Source: Lachnospiraceae bacterium (GTDB taxonomy: Bacteria > Bacillota > Clostridia > Lachnospirales > Lachnospiraceae). Taken from it: DNA of 64,000 nucleotides. Location: contig JAFLTE010000005.1 in NCBI GenBank assembly GCA_022510565.1, positions 62,001 through 126,000 of the forward strand, in the 5' to 3' direction. Below, one piece after another: positions 1-8,340 of this stretch (positions within the stretch are counted from its first letter, which is position 1; each line of letters begins with the position of its first letter). The notes under the pieces were generated by a model. That model was not told where the DNA came from. It was given only the letters and a program-made list of their open reading frames with translations, and did no database searches. The position numbers and the translations under genes were made by a program.

Positions 1-327
1 CTTTTGCCGGCAGCATCTATTGTGGAGGACATAGATTCTGTGCAGGACGGTTATGTCTGTCATATTGACTGTGATGAGATTGGTATCTGTTCACTGCTTC
101 TCGGCGGCGGAAGAGAAACGAAGGAGAGTGTAATCGATTTATCGGTAGGGCTTGTTCTGCATAAGAAAGTGGGCGATGCGGTCAGGACAGGAGAGGCGCT
201 TGCCACCATATATGCCAATGACAGAAACAAATTAAATGCGGCGAAGGAGAGATTCTTGCGGGCATATCATTTTGCGGACGATCCTGTAGCGGCGGATTCT
301 CTCATTAAGGGCATAGTACGGGAATAG
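1..327 (+). CDS. pdp: Pyrimidine-nucleoside phosphorylase, C-terminal part (cut by window start)
   Basis: About 108 C-terminal residues are visible; the reading frame is open from base 1, so the gene begins outside the window. The segment matches the C-terminal alpha/beta (PYNP_C) domain of pyrimidine-nucleoside and thymidine phosphorylases. Markers are a Gly-rich LLLGGGRETKE stretch, the VGLVLHKKVGD motif and the EALATIYAND stretch near the end. The enzyme splits uridine, thymidine or deoxyuridine with phosphate in nucleoside salvage in the cytosol. The catalytic N-terminal part is not visible, so Pdp and DeoA cannot be separated. The next gene, yqfC, follows after 17 bases. Confidence 0.85.
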   Translation, partial: LLPAASIVEDIDSVQDGYVCHIDCDEIGICSLLLGGGRETKESVIDLSVGLVLHKKVGDAVRTGEALATIYANDRNKLNAAKERFLRAYHFADDPVAADSLIKGIVRE

Positions 328-344
328 TCTGCATATAGTAAACT

Positions 345-644
345 ATGAGAAGGAATCATAAGAAATTACCGATATCTGCTTTATCAAACTCTAAAGAATT
401 AATCGTGGAATCGCTGAAGCTTCCGAAAGATACGATGCTTGGTGCGTCGATTGTCACACTCACAGGCAATCGTGAAGCTTTTATACAAAATTATAAAGGG
501 ATTGTGGAGTATACTACTGAGTCTATTGTGCTTCAGGGCAAGAACTGTAAGATTTGTTTTGAGGGAAAGCGGCTGTCAATTGATTATTATACCAATGAAG
601 ATATGAAAATAAGCGGCAGTATCGATGCTGTGCGATATGTTTGA
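345..644 (+). CDS. yqfC: Sporulation protein YqfC (YabP/YqfC family)
   Basis: This is a 99-residue protein of the YabP/YqfC family. After a basic N-terminus it has the family pattern of a beta-rich body (LGASIVTLTGNREAFIQNYK, then IVEYTTESIVL and KRLSIDYYTNEDMKISGSI). YqfC is known in Bacillus as a sigma-E-controlled sporulation gene and normally precedes yqfD and phoH, exactly as here. No clear Shine-Dalgarno motif precedes the ATG, but the next in-frame ATG would remove conserved residues. The biochemical role is unknown; the protein is presumed to act in the mother cell during spore formation. Confidence 0.88.
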   Translation: MRRNHKKLPISALSNSKELIVESLKLPKDTMLGASIVTLTGNREAFIQNYKGIVEYTTESIVLQGKNCKICFEGKRLSIDYYTNEDMKISGSIDAVRYV

Positions 645-659
645 CGGAGATGGGAAAGA

Positions 660-1928
660 ATGCTTCATTGGATACAATATGTCAGAGGATATGTGACAAT
701 CAAGGTGTGGGGTTACTCCACGGAGCGTCTGCTTAATCTATGTGGGAATCACGATATTCTCGTGTGGGATATTGTCAATCATGGCGATTACGATACGATG
801 AATATCAGTGTGAAGGGTTTTTTTGCGCTAAAGCCTCTTCTTAAGAAGACCGGGACTAAGGCATCCGTTCAGAAAAGATATGGGCTGCCTTTTTTTATGT
901 CTAAAATGCAGAGGCGTAAAATATTCGTAGCGGGCTTTGTGTGTTGTATGATTTTCTGGATGTTAATGTCCGGATACATATGGAATATTAAGATTGAGGG
1001 CAATTATGCACTCACAGATGATGTCCTTCTGGATTATCTGGAAGAAAAGAATATACGAGTTTCCATGAAAAAAAGCCGTCTGCAGATTGAGGAATTGGAA
1101 AAGTCACTCAGGGAAGATTACAATCTGATTACGTGGACATCCGTACAGCTTAAAGGCACAACGCTTCTTATCTATATCAAAGAAAATGAGATGCCAAATT
1201 ATGAGCAGCCTGCCCAGGCGGAAGAAATGCAGGGTATGGATCTGATTGCCGCAAAGCCGGGAATGATATCTTATATCATAACGCGCAGCGGTGTACCGCA
1301 GGTTACCTTAGGAGATACGGTACAAGAAGGCGATGTACTCGTAAGCGGTGCAGTACCTGTATATAATGAAGATACTACGGTACGTAAATACCAATACGTG
1401 CATGCCGATGCTGATATAAAACTGCGCTATACCGAATCGGTTTCCGTTAAAAGGGACATTATGTATGAGGAGAAGGTATATTCCGGCAAACAGAAAAAAA
1501 TGTTTATGCTCGGATTTCGCGACAGGGAATTAAATTTACGGTGGGGTAGAATTGCCTATGATGCCTATGATATCAGCGGCGAAAAAAAACAGGTCAGACT
1601 TTTGGATAACTTTTATCTCCCCTTTTTCTATGGTACGAAGACGGTTCAGGAGTACGAAATAGTGCAAAAAAAGCACACGGAAGAGGAAATGAATGCCATT
1701 ATGCAGGAAGAATGGCATAAAATAATATCAACTTTAGAGGAAAAAGGGGTACAAATTACGCAAAAAGATGTTACAATAAATAAGAATGAAACAAATTGGG
1801 TATTAAATGCACGAATGCAGTTGGAGGAATCGGCATTTACCCTTGTGCCGACACAAACCGAGCCAATCATAGAAGAGCAAGGTACGGACGAAGAGACAGC
1901 TGTACCCGAGACAGTTCCTGCAGAGTAG
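660..1928 (+). CDS. yqfD: Sporulation membrane protein YqfD
   Basis: The protein has 422 residues, close to the usual size of YqfD. A cytosolic N-terminal domain of about 95 residues is followed by one transmembrane segment (about residues 96-116, VAGFVCCMIFWMLMSGYIW). A large extracytoplasmic part begins with a POTRA-like NIKIEGNYALTDD stretch. The C-terminal tail is acidic and Pro/Thr-rich. YqfD family members are stage IV sporulation proteins made under sigma-E. A GGGAAAGA ribosome site lies just before the ATG. Placement between yqfC and phoH is the conserved Firmicutes order and supports the name. Confidence 0.9.
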   Translation: MLHWIQYVRGYVTIKVWGYSTERLLNLCGNHDILVWDIVNHGDYDTMNISVKGFFALKPLLKKTGTKASVQKRYGLPFFMSKMQRRKIFVAGFVCCMIFWMLMSGYIWNIKIEGNYALTDDVLLDYLEEKNIRVSMKKSRLQIEELEKSLREDYNLITWTSVQLKGTTLLIYIKENEMPNYEQPAQAEEMQGMDLIAAKPGMISYIITRSGVPQVTLGDTVQEGDVLVSGAVPVYNEDTTVRKYQYVHADADIKLRYTESVSVKRDIMYEEKVYSGKQKKMFMLGFRDRELNLRWGRIAYDAYDISGEKKQVRLLDNFYLPFFYGTKTVQEYEIVQKKHTEEEMNAIMQEEWHKIISTLEEKGVQITQKDVTINKNETNWVLNARMQLEESAFTLVPTQTEPIIEEQGTDEETAVPETVPAE

Positions 1929-1943
1929 AGAGGCAGCAAATAC

Positions 1944-2957
1944 ATGGGAGAATTTACAGTCAGTATAGATGTGCCCGTGGAGCACATGAGAAATCTGTTT
2001 GGCAGCCATGATTCTTATATCAGAAAAATTGAGGACGATTTACGGGTAATGATAGTGGACCGTGACGGTGCCGTAAAAATCAGCGGAGATAAAGATGCTG
2101 TTGCGAAAGCGTCCCATGTAGTGCGGGAGCTTCTGGCATTATCGGAGAGGGGTAACGACTTGGAGGAACAGAATGTAAATTACGCCATAGAGATGGAGAA
2201 TGAGAGCAGCGGTGACGTTCTTCTGGAAATTGACAGCGACTGTATCTGCCATACCGTAAGCGGTAAGCCGATTAAGCCCAAGACACTTGGACAGAAGCAG
2301 TACGTTGATGCCATTAGGGATCACATGATTGTATTCGGAATCGGACCGGCGGGAACCGGCAAGACATATCTGGCCATGGCTATGGCAATCACTGCTTTTA
2401 AAAATAATGAGGTGAATAGGATTATTCTGACCAGACCGGCTATTGAAGCAGGAGAGAAGCTTGGATTCCTGCCCGGCGACTTACAAAGCAAGGTTGACCC
2501 TTATCTGAGGCCGTTGTATGACGCACTCTATCAGATTATGGGTGCAGAGAGTTTTGCGAAGAATATGGAGAAGGGGCTTATTGAGGTTGCACCTCTTGCC
2601 TATATGAGGGGCCGGACGCTTGACAATGCCTACATTATTCTGGATGAAGCGCAGAATACGACACCGGCACAGATGAAAATGTTTCTGACCCGTATCGGTT
2701 TCGGCTCCAAGGTAGTCGTCACGGGCGATGCCTCCCAGAAAGATTTAGCGCCCGATACCAAGTCGGGACTGGACATCGCAATGAAGGTACTGTCTAAGAT
2801 TGATGATATTGCATTTTGTAAATTAAGCAGCAAGGATGTGGTGCGGCATCCCCTTGTACAGAAGATTGTAAGGGCTTATGACGATTATGAGTCCAAAGAA
2901 AACAAACGCATCGAATCTAAACGAAGAAACAGGAATTACGAACGTGGAAAAAAATAA
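1944..2957 (+). CDS. phoH: PhoH-like ATPase
   Basis: This 337-residue protein has an N-terminal KH-like region (about 1-75), then a P-loop ATPase core. The Walker A motif GPAGTGKTYLA and the Walker B box IILDEAQNTTP are both intact, and the sensor segment VVTGDASQKDL is present. PhoH2/YbeZ-type proteins are ATPases linked to RNA metabolism and ribosome maturation, and are usually encoded next to YbeY, which is two genes downstream here. The 3' end overlaps the next gene by up to 80 bases. It is probably cotranscribed with yqfC-yqfD. Confidence 0.92.
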   Translation: MGEFTVSIDVPVEHMRNLFGSHDSYIRKIEDDLRVMIVDRDGAVKISGDKDAVAKASHVVRELLALSERGNDLEEQNVNYAIEMENESSGDVLLEIDSDCICHTVSGKPIKPKTLGQKQYVDAIRDHMIVFGIGPAGTGKTYLAMAMAITAFKNNEVNRIILTRPAIEAGEKLGFLPGDLQSKVDPYLRPLYDALYQIMGAESFAKNMEKGLIEVAPLAYMRGRTLDNAYIILDEAQNTTPAQMKMFLTRIGFGSKVVVTGDASQKDLAPDTKSGLDIAMKVLSKIDDIAFCKLSSKDVVRHPLVQKIVRAYDDYESKENKRIESKRRNRNYERGKK

Positions 2958-4143
2958 GAAACAGACCTTAAAGAGAATAATCGTTTTTGCATTGATGTTT
3001 GTTCTGGCAGGAGCAATATCCTTGGCAGGAAGCCTGCTATACGGCAAGGAGACAGAGATGTTGATTCGTAACATCGTAATGGTCTTAGCCGGTACAGGCA
3101 TTGTGATTTTTGCTTTTACGATGGAGGAAATGAACGAAAGGTTCGTTTACCGCAATGGCGGAAGGTATGCGAGATTTGCCATGATGTATCTGGGTGGACT
3201 TGTTGCGTCTGTGCTTCTGCCGTATCTTCCGGTGACGGGATGGCCTTTTCTTGTAATCTTTGTTCTGCTCAGTGTGTTCAGCGACGGGGTCACGGGACTG
3301 GCGGCGGGCAGCGTCTGTCTGCTTTTATCGGTTAATTTTGCGGGAGGTTCGTTTGCTGTATTCTGGCTTTATTTTATCAGCGGAGTCGCGGGAATTCTGG
3401 TGTTCAGCACATTAAATGAAGAGTTTAAGGTGGGAATTCCCATGTTTATATCCTTGCTTATTCTAATGTTGTGTCTGACTGCCAACGGGATTTTACTTTC
3501 CAGGGAGCAGTTGTCTGTAGCACAGTTTACGATTCCTGCAATTAATTTGATTGTGTGCTGCATTCTGTTACTTATAAGCCTTAAGATGTTCAGCACGACG
3601 GTTATTCACAGAAACCGTGAGAAGTATATGGAAATTAACGATCCGGAATTTCCGCTTTTGGTGCAGCTTAAAGATATGTCTAAGGAAGAATATTACCATG
3701 CAATCCATACGGCGTATTTAAGCGATAGGATAGCAAGGCGTCTGGGACTTGACGATGCTGCGGCAAAAGCGTGTGCCTATTACCAGAGAATCGGTAAACT
3801 GAAGGGAGACAATACATGGGAAAATGTGTCCGCTATCTGCAATGAATATCACTTTCCGCCCAACACAAAGAAAATTCTAAAAGAGTTTGTGGACGAGTCG
3901 GAGAAGATAGTGTCTAAGGAGACAATTGTGGTACTTTTTGCGGACTGCATCGTGTCCTCTATTCTCTATCTGTTTGAGAAAGACCCTAAGGCAGAGCTTA
4001 ATTATGCGCAGTTGATTGATACCGTGTTTCGTAAGAAACTGGAGACGGACGAGCTGTGGGGAAATGAGATTTCTCTGGCACAGATTCATGAGATGAAGAA
4101 GATATTTGTTGAGGAGAAATTATATTATGACTTCCTACGTTGA
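2878..4143 (+). CDS. YqfF/PgpH-like 7TM protein with degenerate HD domain
   Basis: This gene sits where yqfF (pgpH, c-di-AMP phosphodiesterase) is usually found, between phoH and ybeY, but the protein is only about 421 residues against roughly 700 for PgpH. The large extracellular 7TMR-HDED domain is absent. About seven membrane segments (residues 30-240) precede a cytosolic HD-like domain. There the family sequence YHDIGK reads YQRIGK, so the metal-binding His-Asp pair is lost, while the first His (HAIHTAYLSDRIA) and a late Asp (FADCIVSS) remain. Inference: a non-catalytic receptor or scaffold. The start is uncertain. ATG 2878 gives an 80-base overlap with phoH; GTG 2944, with AGGA nine bases upstream, gives only 14. 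Confidence 0.8.
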   Translation: MTIMSPKKTNASNLNEETGITNVEKNKKQTLKRIIVFALMFVLAGAISLAGSLLYGKETEMLIRNIVMVLAGTGIVIFAFTMEEMNERFVYRNGGRYARFAMMYLGGLVASVLLPYLPVTGWPFLVIFVLLSVFSDGVTGLAAGSVCLLLSVNFAGGSFAVFWLYFISGVAGILVFSTLNEEFKVGIPMFISLLILMLCLTANGILLSREQLSVAQFTIPAINLIVCCILLLISLKMFSTTVIHRNREKYMEINDPEFPLLVQLKDMSKEEYYHAIHTAYLSDRIARRLGLDDAAAKACAYYQRIGKLKGDNTWENVSAICNEYHFPPNTKKILKEFVDESEKIVSKETIVVLFADCIVSSILYLFEKDPKAELNYAQLIDTVFRKKLETDELWGNEISLAQIHEMKKIFVEEKLYYDFLR

Positions 4144-4630
4144 GAATGAAACAGAAGTCGAATTGCCTTTTAACACGCAGGAACTTGTGAGTCGAATTAT
4201 GGATGCGGTCACGGAGATGGAGCACTGTCCTTATGAGACCACGGTAAACGTCCTTATTACGGACAATGCGGGTATTCGTGCATATAACAGAGAATATCGC
4301 GGCTTGGATAAGGAGACGGATGTGCTTTCCTTCCCCAATATAGCATTTGAGCATACGGCGGATTTCGGGGCGGCAGAAGCGGATGGGGCGGATTGTTTTG
4401 ATCCGGACAGCGGTGAGCTGATATTGGGTGACATTATTCTCAGTGTGGAACGCGTCCTTACTCAGGCAAAAGAATACGGACACAGTGTGCTTCGGGAGTT
4501 TGCGTTTCTGATGGCGCACAGTATGTTCCATCTGTGTGGGTATGACCACATGGAGGAGCAGGATGCCACCATTATGGAGAAAAAGCAGGAGGAAATCCTG
4601 GCAAGGTTAGGAATTACGAGAGAACTGTAA
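4127..4630 (+). CDS. ybeY: Endoribonuclease YbeY
   Basis: The protein has 167 residues and the UPF0054 zinc site HSMFHLCGYDH near the C-terminus, matching H-x3-H-x5-H. The central DVLSFP box is also conserved. YbeY is a single-strand-specific endoribonuclease for 16S rRNA 3' maturation and ribosome quality control. ATG 4127 is chosen because GAGGAG lies about ten bases upstream; an earlier in-frame start at 4106 lacks support. It overlaps the end of the HD-like gene by 17 bases, suggesting translational coupling. An acidic insertion (about residues 75-95, DFGAAEADGADCFDPDSGE) lengthens the usual loop. Confidence 0.93.
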   Translation: MTSYVENETEVELPFNTQELVSRIMDAVTEMEHCPYETTVNVLITDNAGIRAYNREYRGLDKETDVLSFPNIAFEHTADFGAAEADGADCFDPDSGELILGDIILSVERVLTQAKEYGHSVLREFAFLMAHSMFHLCGYDHMEEQDATIMEKKQEEILARLGITREL

Positions 4631-4689
4631 ATGATACGATGCTCGTGGAGCGTCTGTCATACAGGGAATACAAGGGATATGGTATTACT

Positions 4690-6351
4690 ATGAGATTACG
4701 TAAGAGAGAAAAATTAGGAGACGGCTTGTTCGACAGAACAATTAAAAATCCTATGGTGCAGCTTGCGGGCGTTTTGTCCTATGCAATCATTTTGATTATG
4801 CGTATTCCTTTGCGAAACGTGATAGGGGAAGCCGGAATCGGATTGTTTGCGCCGGCGTTTGAATTGTTTTTGTTGATTACATTATTTACATCCTACGCCA
4901 TAACAGGTGCGATGTCGGGCATTATACGTTATCGGGTCAAGCGTGAGCAGTTCAGAAATGCGAAAAAGGTATTCCGGGCAACATTTTTTATGGATTTGTT
5001 TATCAGTGCTGTTGTTTCGGTGTTGATTGTTGTATTTTCATCGAAGATTGCGAGTATCCTCGCGTTAGAGCCGCTTTCCCGCATGGCGGTCATAGCCTGT
5101 GCGCCGGTGCTCATCTTTTCTGCCTTTATCGGCACTTATCGGGGATATTTTAACGGTTATGGATTAGGTATGTTGACAGCCCATTCGCAGTATATCGAGA
5201 GTATCTCGATGATTATATGTGTCCTGTTTTGCTCGGGACTTGCTTACGACTATGGCACAAAGGTTGCTCAGTTGAAGCAGAATGACGCGTTTGCTTATGC
5301 TTTCGGTGCATCGGGAGCCATGATTGGCGTGATGTTGTCACAGCTTATTACCACGCTTCATCTACTGGTTATGTATGTGGTTTATTCAGGCACACTTAGC
5401 GGTAAACTGGGGATGGATGCCAGCAGACGGATGGAGACGCAGTACTCCATACAGAGAATGATATTGGAAAACAGTGTTCCGATTGCATTTGTGGTGATTC
5501 TGTCTAATGTTTTTATGTTGATAGACCAGAGAATGTTTAACTACTGCATGAATGTGCAGGAGATGGACGGGGTAAGAACCACACTGTGGGGAAGCTACTA
5601 CGGAAAATTTGCAGTATTTATCGGTGTAGGTGCGGCGATTGGCGTGCTGAACGTTTACAATTATACCGGCAGAGTCAGCAATGCATACGAGAGAGAAGAA
5701 TACCGTGTGATGCGTGAGCGCATTGGCAGGGCGGTTCGCAGGCTGTGTATCGTGGCTTTTCCGGTGGCAATCTATATGGCGGTACTTGCTAAGGCGGCAT
5801 TCACCTTTATCTTTGAAAGTGTGGATGAAGAGGTAATTGTATGGATTCAAAAAGGCGCGGTCATTATCGTGCTGTACGGCTTTAGTTTTTTATTTGCGCA
5901 GATATTGTACAAGACGCGTATGATGCGGGAATTGATTTTTACAACGTTACTTTCGCTGCTCATCCATGTTCTTGCGGCATATCTCCTTGTGCAGCGAGCG
6001 TATCTTGGGGCTGATGGTATTATATATTCGCTGATTGTATTTTTTGCGGTGTATGCAGCACTCAATTTCTTCTTTGTAAGTAGGAACTTAAAATACCGGC
6101 AGGAATGGTTCGGCGGAATGATTTTCCCTGCGGCTGCAGCGGGGGTATCCGGCGTGGTTGTGGGGCTTGTGAATCATCTGCTTCTTGAGCAGATAGGCGG
6201 AGGTCTCACGGTTCTGGTGGGCATACTGGTGGGAGTGTTCTTCTACATAACATTCCTGATGATTCTGCGGGTAATCGGAGAGGCGGAACTGTCAAGAATG
6301 CCGCTGGGCTTTTTCTTTATCATGTTTGGCAAAAATATAGGAGTTCTCTAA
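4690..6351 (+). CDS. MATE-like polysaccharide/lipid flippase (SpoVB/MurJ type)
   Basis: About 553 residues with some 14 hydrophobic segments along the whole length, as in the MVF/MATE flippase superfamily (SpoVB, MurJ, oligosaccharide flippases). The N-terminal GLFAPAFELFLLITLFTSYA stretch and the polysaccharide-synthesis-type C-terminus fit this group. Such proteins move lipid-linked cell-wall or polysaccharide precursors across the membrane. Position after ybeY and among sporulation genes favours a SpoVB-like role, but no residue identifies the substrate. The start is uncertain: ATG 4690 has AAGGG 13 bases upstream, and ATG 4639 would add 17 residues. Confidence 0.8.
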   Translation: MRLRKREKLGDGLFDRTIKNPMVQLAGVLSYAIILIMRIPLRNVIGEAGIGLFAPAFELFLLITLFTSYAITGAMSGIIRYRVKREQFRNAKKVFRATFFMDLFISAVVSVLIVVFSSKIASILALEPLSRMAVIACAPVLIFSAFIGTYRGYFNGYGLGMLTAHSQYIESISMIICVLFCSGLAYDYGTKVAQLKQNDAFAYAFGASGAMIGVMLSQLITTLHLLVMYVVYSGTLSGKLGMDASRRMETQYSIQRMILENSVPIAFVVILSNVFMLIDQRMFNYCMNVQEMDGVRTTLWGSYYGKFAVFIGVGAAIGVLNVYNYTGRVSNAYEREEYRVMRERIGRAVRRLCIVAFPVAIYMAVLAKAAFTFIFESVDEEVIVWIQKGAVIIVLYGFSFLFAQILYKTRMMRELIFTTLLSLLIHVLAAYLLVQRAYLGADGIIYSLIVFFAVYAALNFFFVSRNLKYRQEWFGGMIFPAAAAGVSGVVVGLVNHLLLEQIGGGLTVLVGILVGVFFYITFLMILRVIGEAELSRMPLGFFFIMFGKNIGVL

Positions 6352-6423
6352 ATTGACTGCATAAAATTTCTAAAATGACTGATACTGATTACAGGAAATC
6401 CGATAAGAAGGGCTACAAGAAGG

Positions 6424-7080
6424 ATGAAACTTATAAGACGTATCAGTCTTTTTCTTATATTGTCGGGCGTGATGCTCGGACTTGGCGGGTATACTGCGTT
6501 AAAGGCGGAGCAGTTTTTTTATCCGAACCGATATAAGTTGAAAGAGACACCGAATTATATTGCACAACAGATGCCGGAGAGTGTCAGCGTAGAGGAGCAG
6601 GTGATAGAAGCAGCGGTCGGAAATATCCCGGTGGTTACTGCGGATACGAAGTATCTGATAGAGGAAGTAAATCTGACAGATGGTACGATTCACGAGTTGG
6701 AGGAGAATGTTCCGGTTATGTATATCGGACTTGACAGAGAGAGTTTGGTCAATGAACTGGAATCCTACGACAATAATCCGCCGCTTTCGGAATTGGAGCG
6801 TGGATTTGAGACAATCGAGCTTACGGCCTTTTCCAAGGATAGGGTAGTGATTTGTAAATACTATAAACCTGTTAAGGAGAATGAGGAAGAACCGGGATAT
6901 TATCTGATGGTGGCAGACCATTTTATCGTAGTTTATTGTGGAGACATGGAGACCCTCTACATTAATACGGATATTCTGCTCGAAGATCTTGACGATGCGC
7001 TGCAGGCGGAAGTCATACAGGGAAAGTATTTGGAGACAGAGGAAGAAGTGTACAATTTTCTTGAATCTTATTCCAGTTGA
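6424..7080 (+). CDS. Exported BofC-like protein
   Basis: The protein has 218 residues, with an N-terminal signal or anchor segment (residues 7-26, hydrophobic, after MKLIRR). The rest is acidic and looks extracytoplasmic. The C-terminal third (YYLMVADHFIVVYCG, then a helix, then EVIQGKYLETEEEVYNFLES) resembles the C-terminal domain of BofC, the forespore intermembrane regulator of pro-sigma-K processing. This is a resemblance by eye and not certain. AAGAAGGG lies 11 bases before the ATG. Neighbours are a SpoVB-like flippase upstream and an unrelated flavoprotein downstream. Confidence 0.55.
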   Translation: MKLIRRISLFLILSGVMLGLGGYTALKAEQFFYPNRYKLKETPNYIAQQMPESVSVEEQVIEAAVGNIPVVTADTKYLIEEVNLTDGTIHELEENVPVMYIGLDRESLVNELESYDNNPPLSELERGFETIELTAFSKDRVVICKYYKPVKENEEEPGYYLMVADHFIVVYCGDMETLYINTDILLEDLDDALQAEVIQGKYLETEEEVYNFLESYSS

Positions 7081-7106
7081 GTCTATAGTGTTCTTATGGA
7101 GGCATT

Positions 7107-8336
7107 ATGAGCAAAAGAATTGCTGTAATCGGCGGCGGGGCGTCAGGCATGGTGGCAGCCATCCGTGCAGCGCAGTTGGGGGCGCAGGTCACAGTCTATG
7201 AGAGAAATGACAGAGTCGGTAAGAAAATTCTGTCTACAGGCAACGGCAAGTGCAATTTTTCCAACGAGAAGATGAGTGCGGACTGCTACCGTGGAAACGG
7301 CGTAGAGCTTGTTGACACAATATATAATATATTCGGTGTGAAGGAGACAAAAGAATTCTTTGCAGGACTCGGTATGCGGATAAAGGAGCGTGACGGTTAT
7401 CTTTATCCCGCAAGCGGTCAGGCATCCACCGTATTGGATGTGCTGCGTTATGAGTTGGAACGGCTCTTGGTGCGTGTTGTGACCGGTTGTCAAGTGACTA
7501 ATATTTCAGCGGACCGGAACGAACTTATTGTGGAGACAAACGCTCACAGCAGAGAGAAATACGATGCGGTAATACTGGCCTGCGGCGGCTGTGCGGCACC
7601 TAAGACCGGCTCGGACGGACAGGGGTTTGTCCTTGCAAAACAACTGGGACACAATATCATACCCACAGTGCCGGCACTTACGGCGCTTCGATGCGGGGAA
7701 GATTTCTATAAGCGTGTGGCGGGCGTGCGCTGCGACGCAAAGTTGACACTATACATAGATGGGCAGCCGATGCGCTCCCACAGGGGCGAACTGCAATGGA
7801 CGGATTACGGTATATCCGGCATTCCGGTTTTTCAACTCAGCAGGGATGCGGCTTATGCGTTGCAGGAACAAAGGGCCGTTACGGTTCAGATTAGTCTGAT
7901 GTCCGAGTCGGATGACAATGCAGGCGATGCGTTCTGGCGTGAAAGATGGATGCGTCAAAGCGGACAAACAATGGAACAGTTTGTGATCGGACTGGTCAAT
8001 AAGAAAATCGGTCTTTTACTCTTAAAATTGGCGGGAATCAAAGAGAGCGAGAAAGCGGAAAACGTACCACAAGTCCGCCGAGAGAAATTGGAAGGACTTT
8101 GCCGTTCGTTATTCGTGACAGTTAGGGACACAAACCCTTTTGAGCAGGCACAAGTGTGCGCGGGAGGCGTAGATTGTCTTGAAGTGACGGATACGTTGGA
8201 ATCGCGTATTGTTCCGGGATTGTTTTTTGCCGGAGAGATACTGGATATAGACGGTATTTGCGGCGGCTATAATTTACAGTGGGCATGGAGCAGCGGTGCA
8301 GTGGCAGGGCAGTCGGCTGCGCAACACAGGGGGTAG
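7107..8336 (+). CDS. NAD(P)/FAD-dependent oxidoreductase (HI0933/YhiN family)
   Basis: The 409-residue flavoprotein starts with a textbook dinucleotide-binding motif (IAVIGGGASGMVAAIRAA) followed by YERNDRVGKKILSTGNGKCN, the signature of the HI0933/YhiN family. The C-terminal FAD box FAGEILDIDGICGGYNLQWA is complete. Family members have been annotated as aminoacetone oxidases or BaiN-type reductases, but the substrate is generally unknown. GGAGG lies six bases before the ATG. The ABC ATPase gene begins four bases after the stop, so the two may be coexpressed. Confidence 0.9.
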   Translation: MSKRIAVIGGGASGMVAAIRAAQLGAQVTVYERNDRVGKKILSTGNGKCNFSNEKMSADCYRGNGVELVDTIYNIFGVKETKEFFAGLGMRIKERDGYLYPASGQASTVLDVLRYELERLLVRVVTGCQVTNISADRNELIVETNAHSREKYDAVILACGGCAAPKTGSDGQGFVLAKQLGHNIIPTVPALTALRCGEDFYKRVAGVRCDAKLTLYIDGQPMRSHRGELQWTDYGISGIPVFQLSRDAAYALQEQRAVTVQISLMSESDDNAGDAFWRERWMRQSGQTMEQFVIGLVNKKIGLLLLKLAGIKESEKAENVPQVRREKLEGLCRSLFVTVRDTNPFEQAQVCAGGVDCLEVTDTLESRIVPGLFFAGEILDIDGICGGYNLQWAWSSGAVAGQSAAQHRG

Positions 8337-8340
8337 TAAG

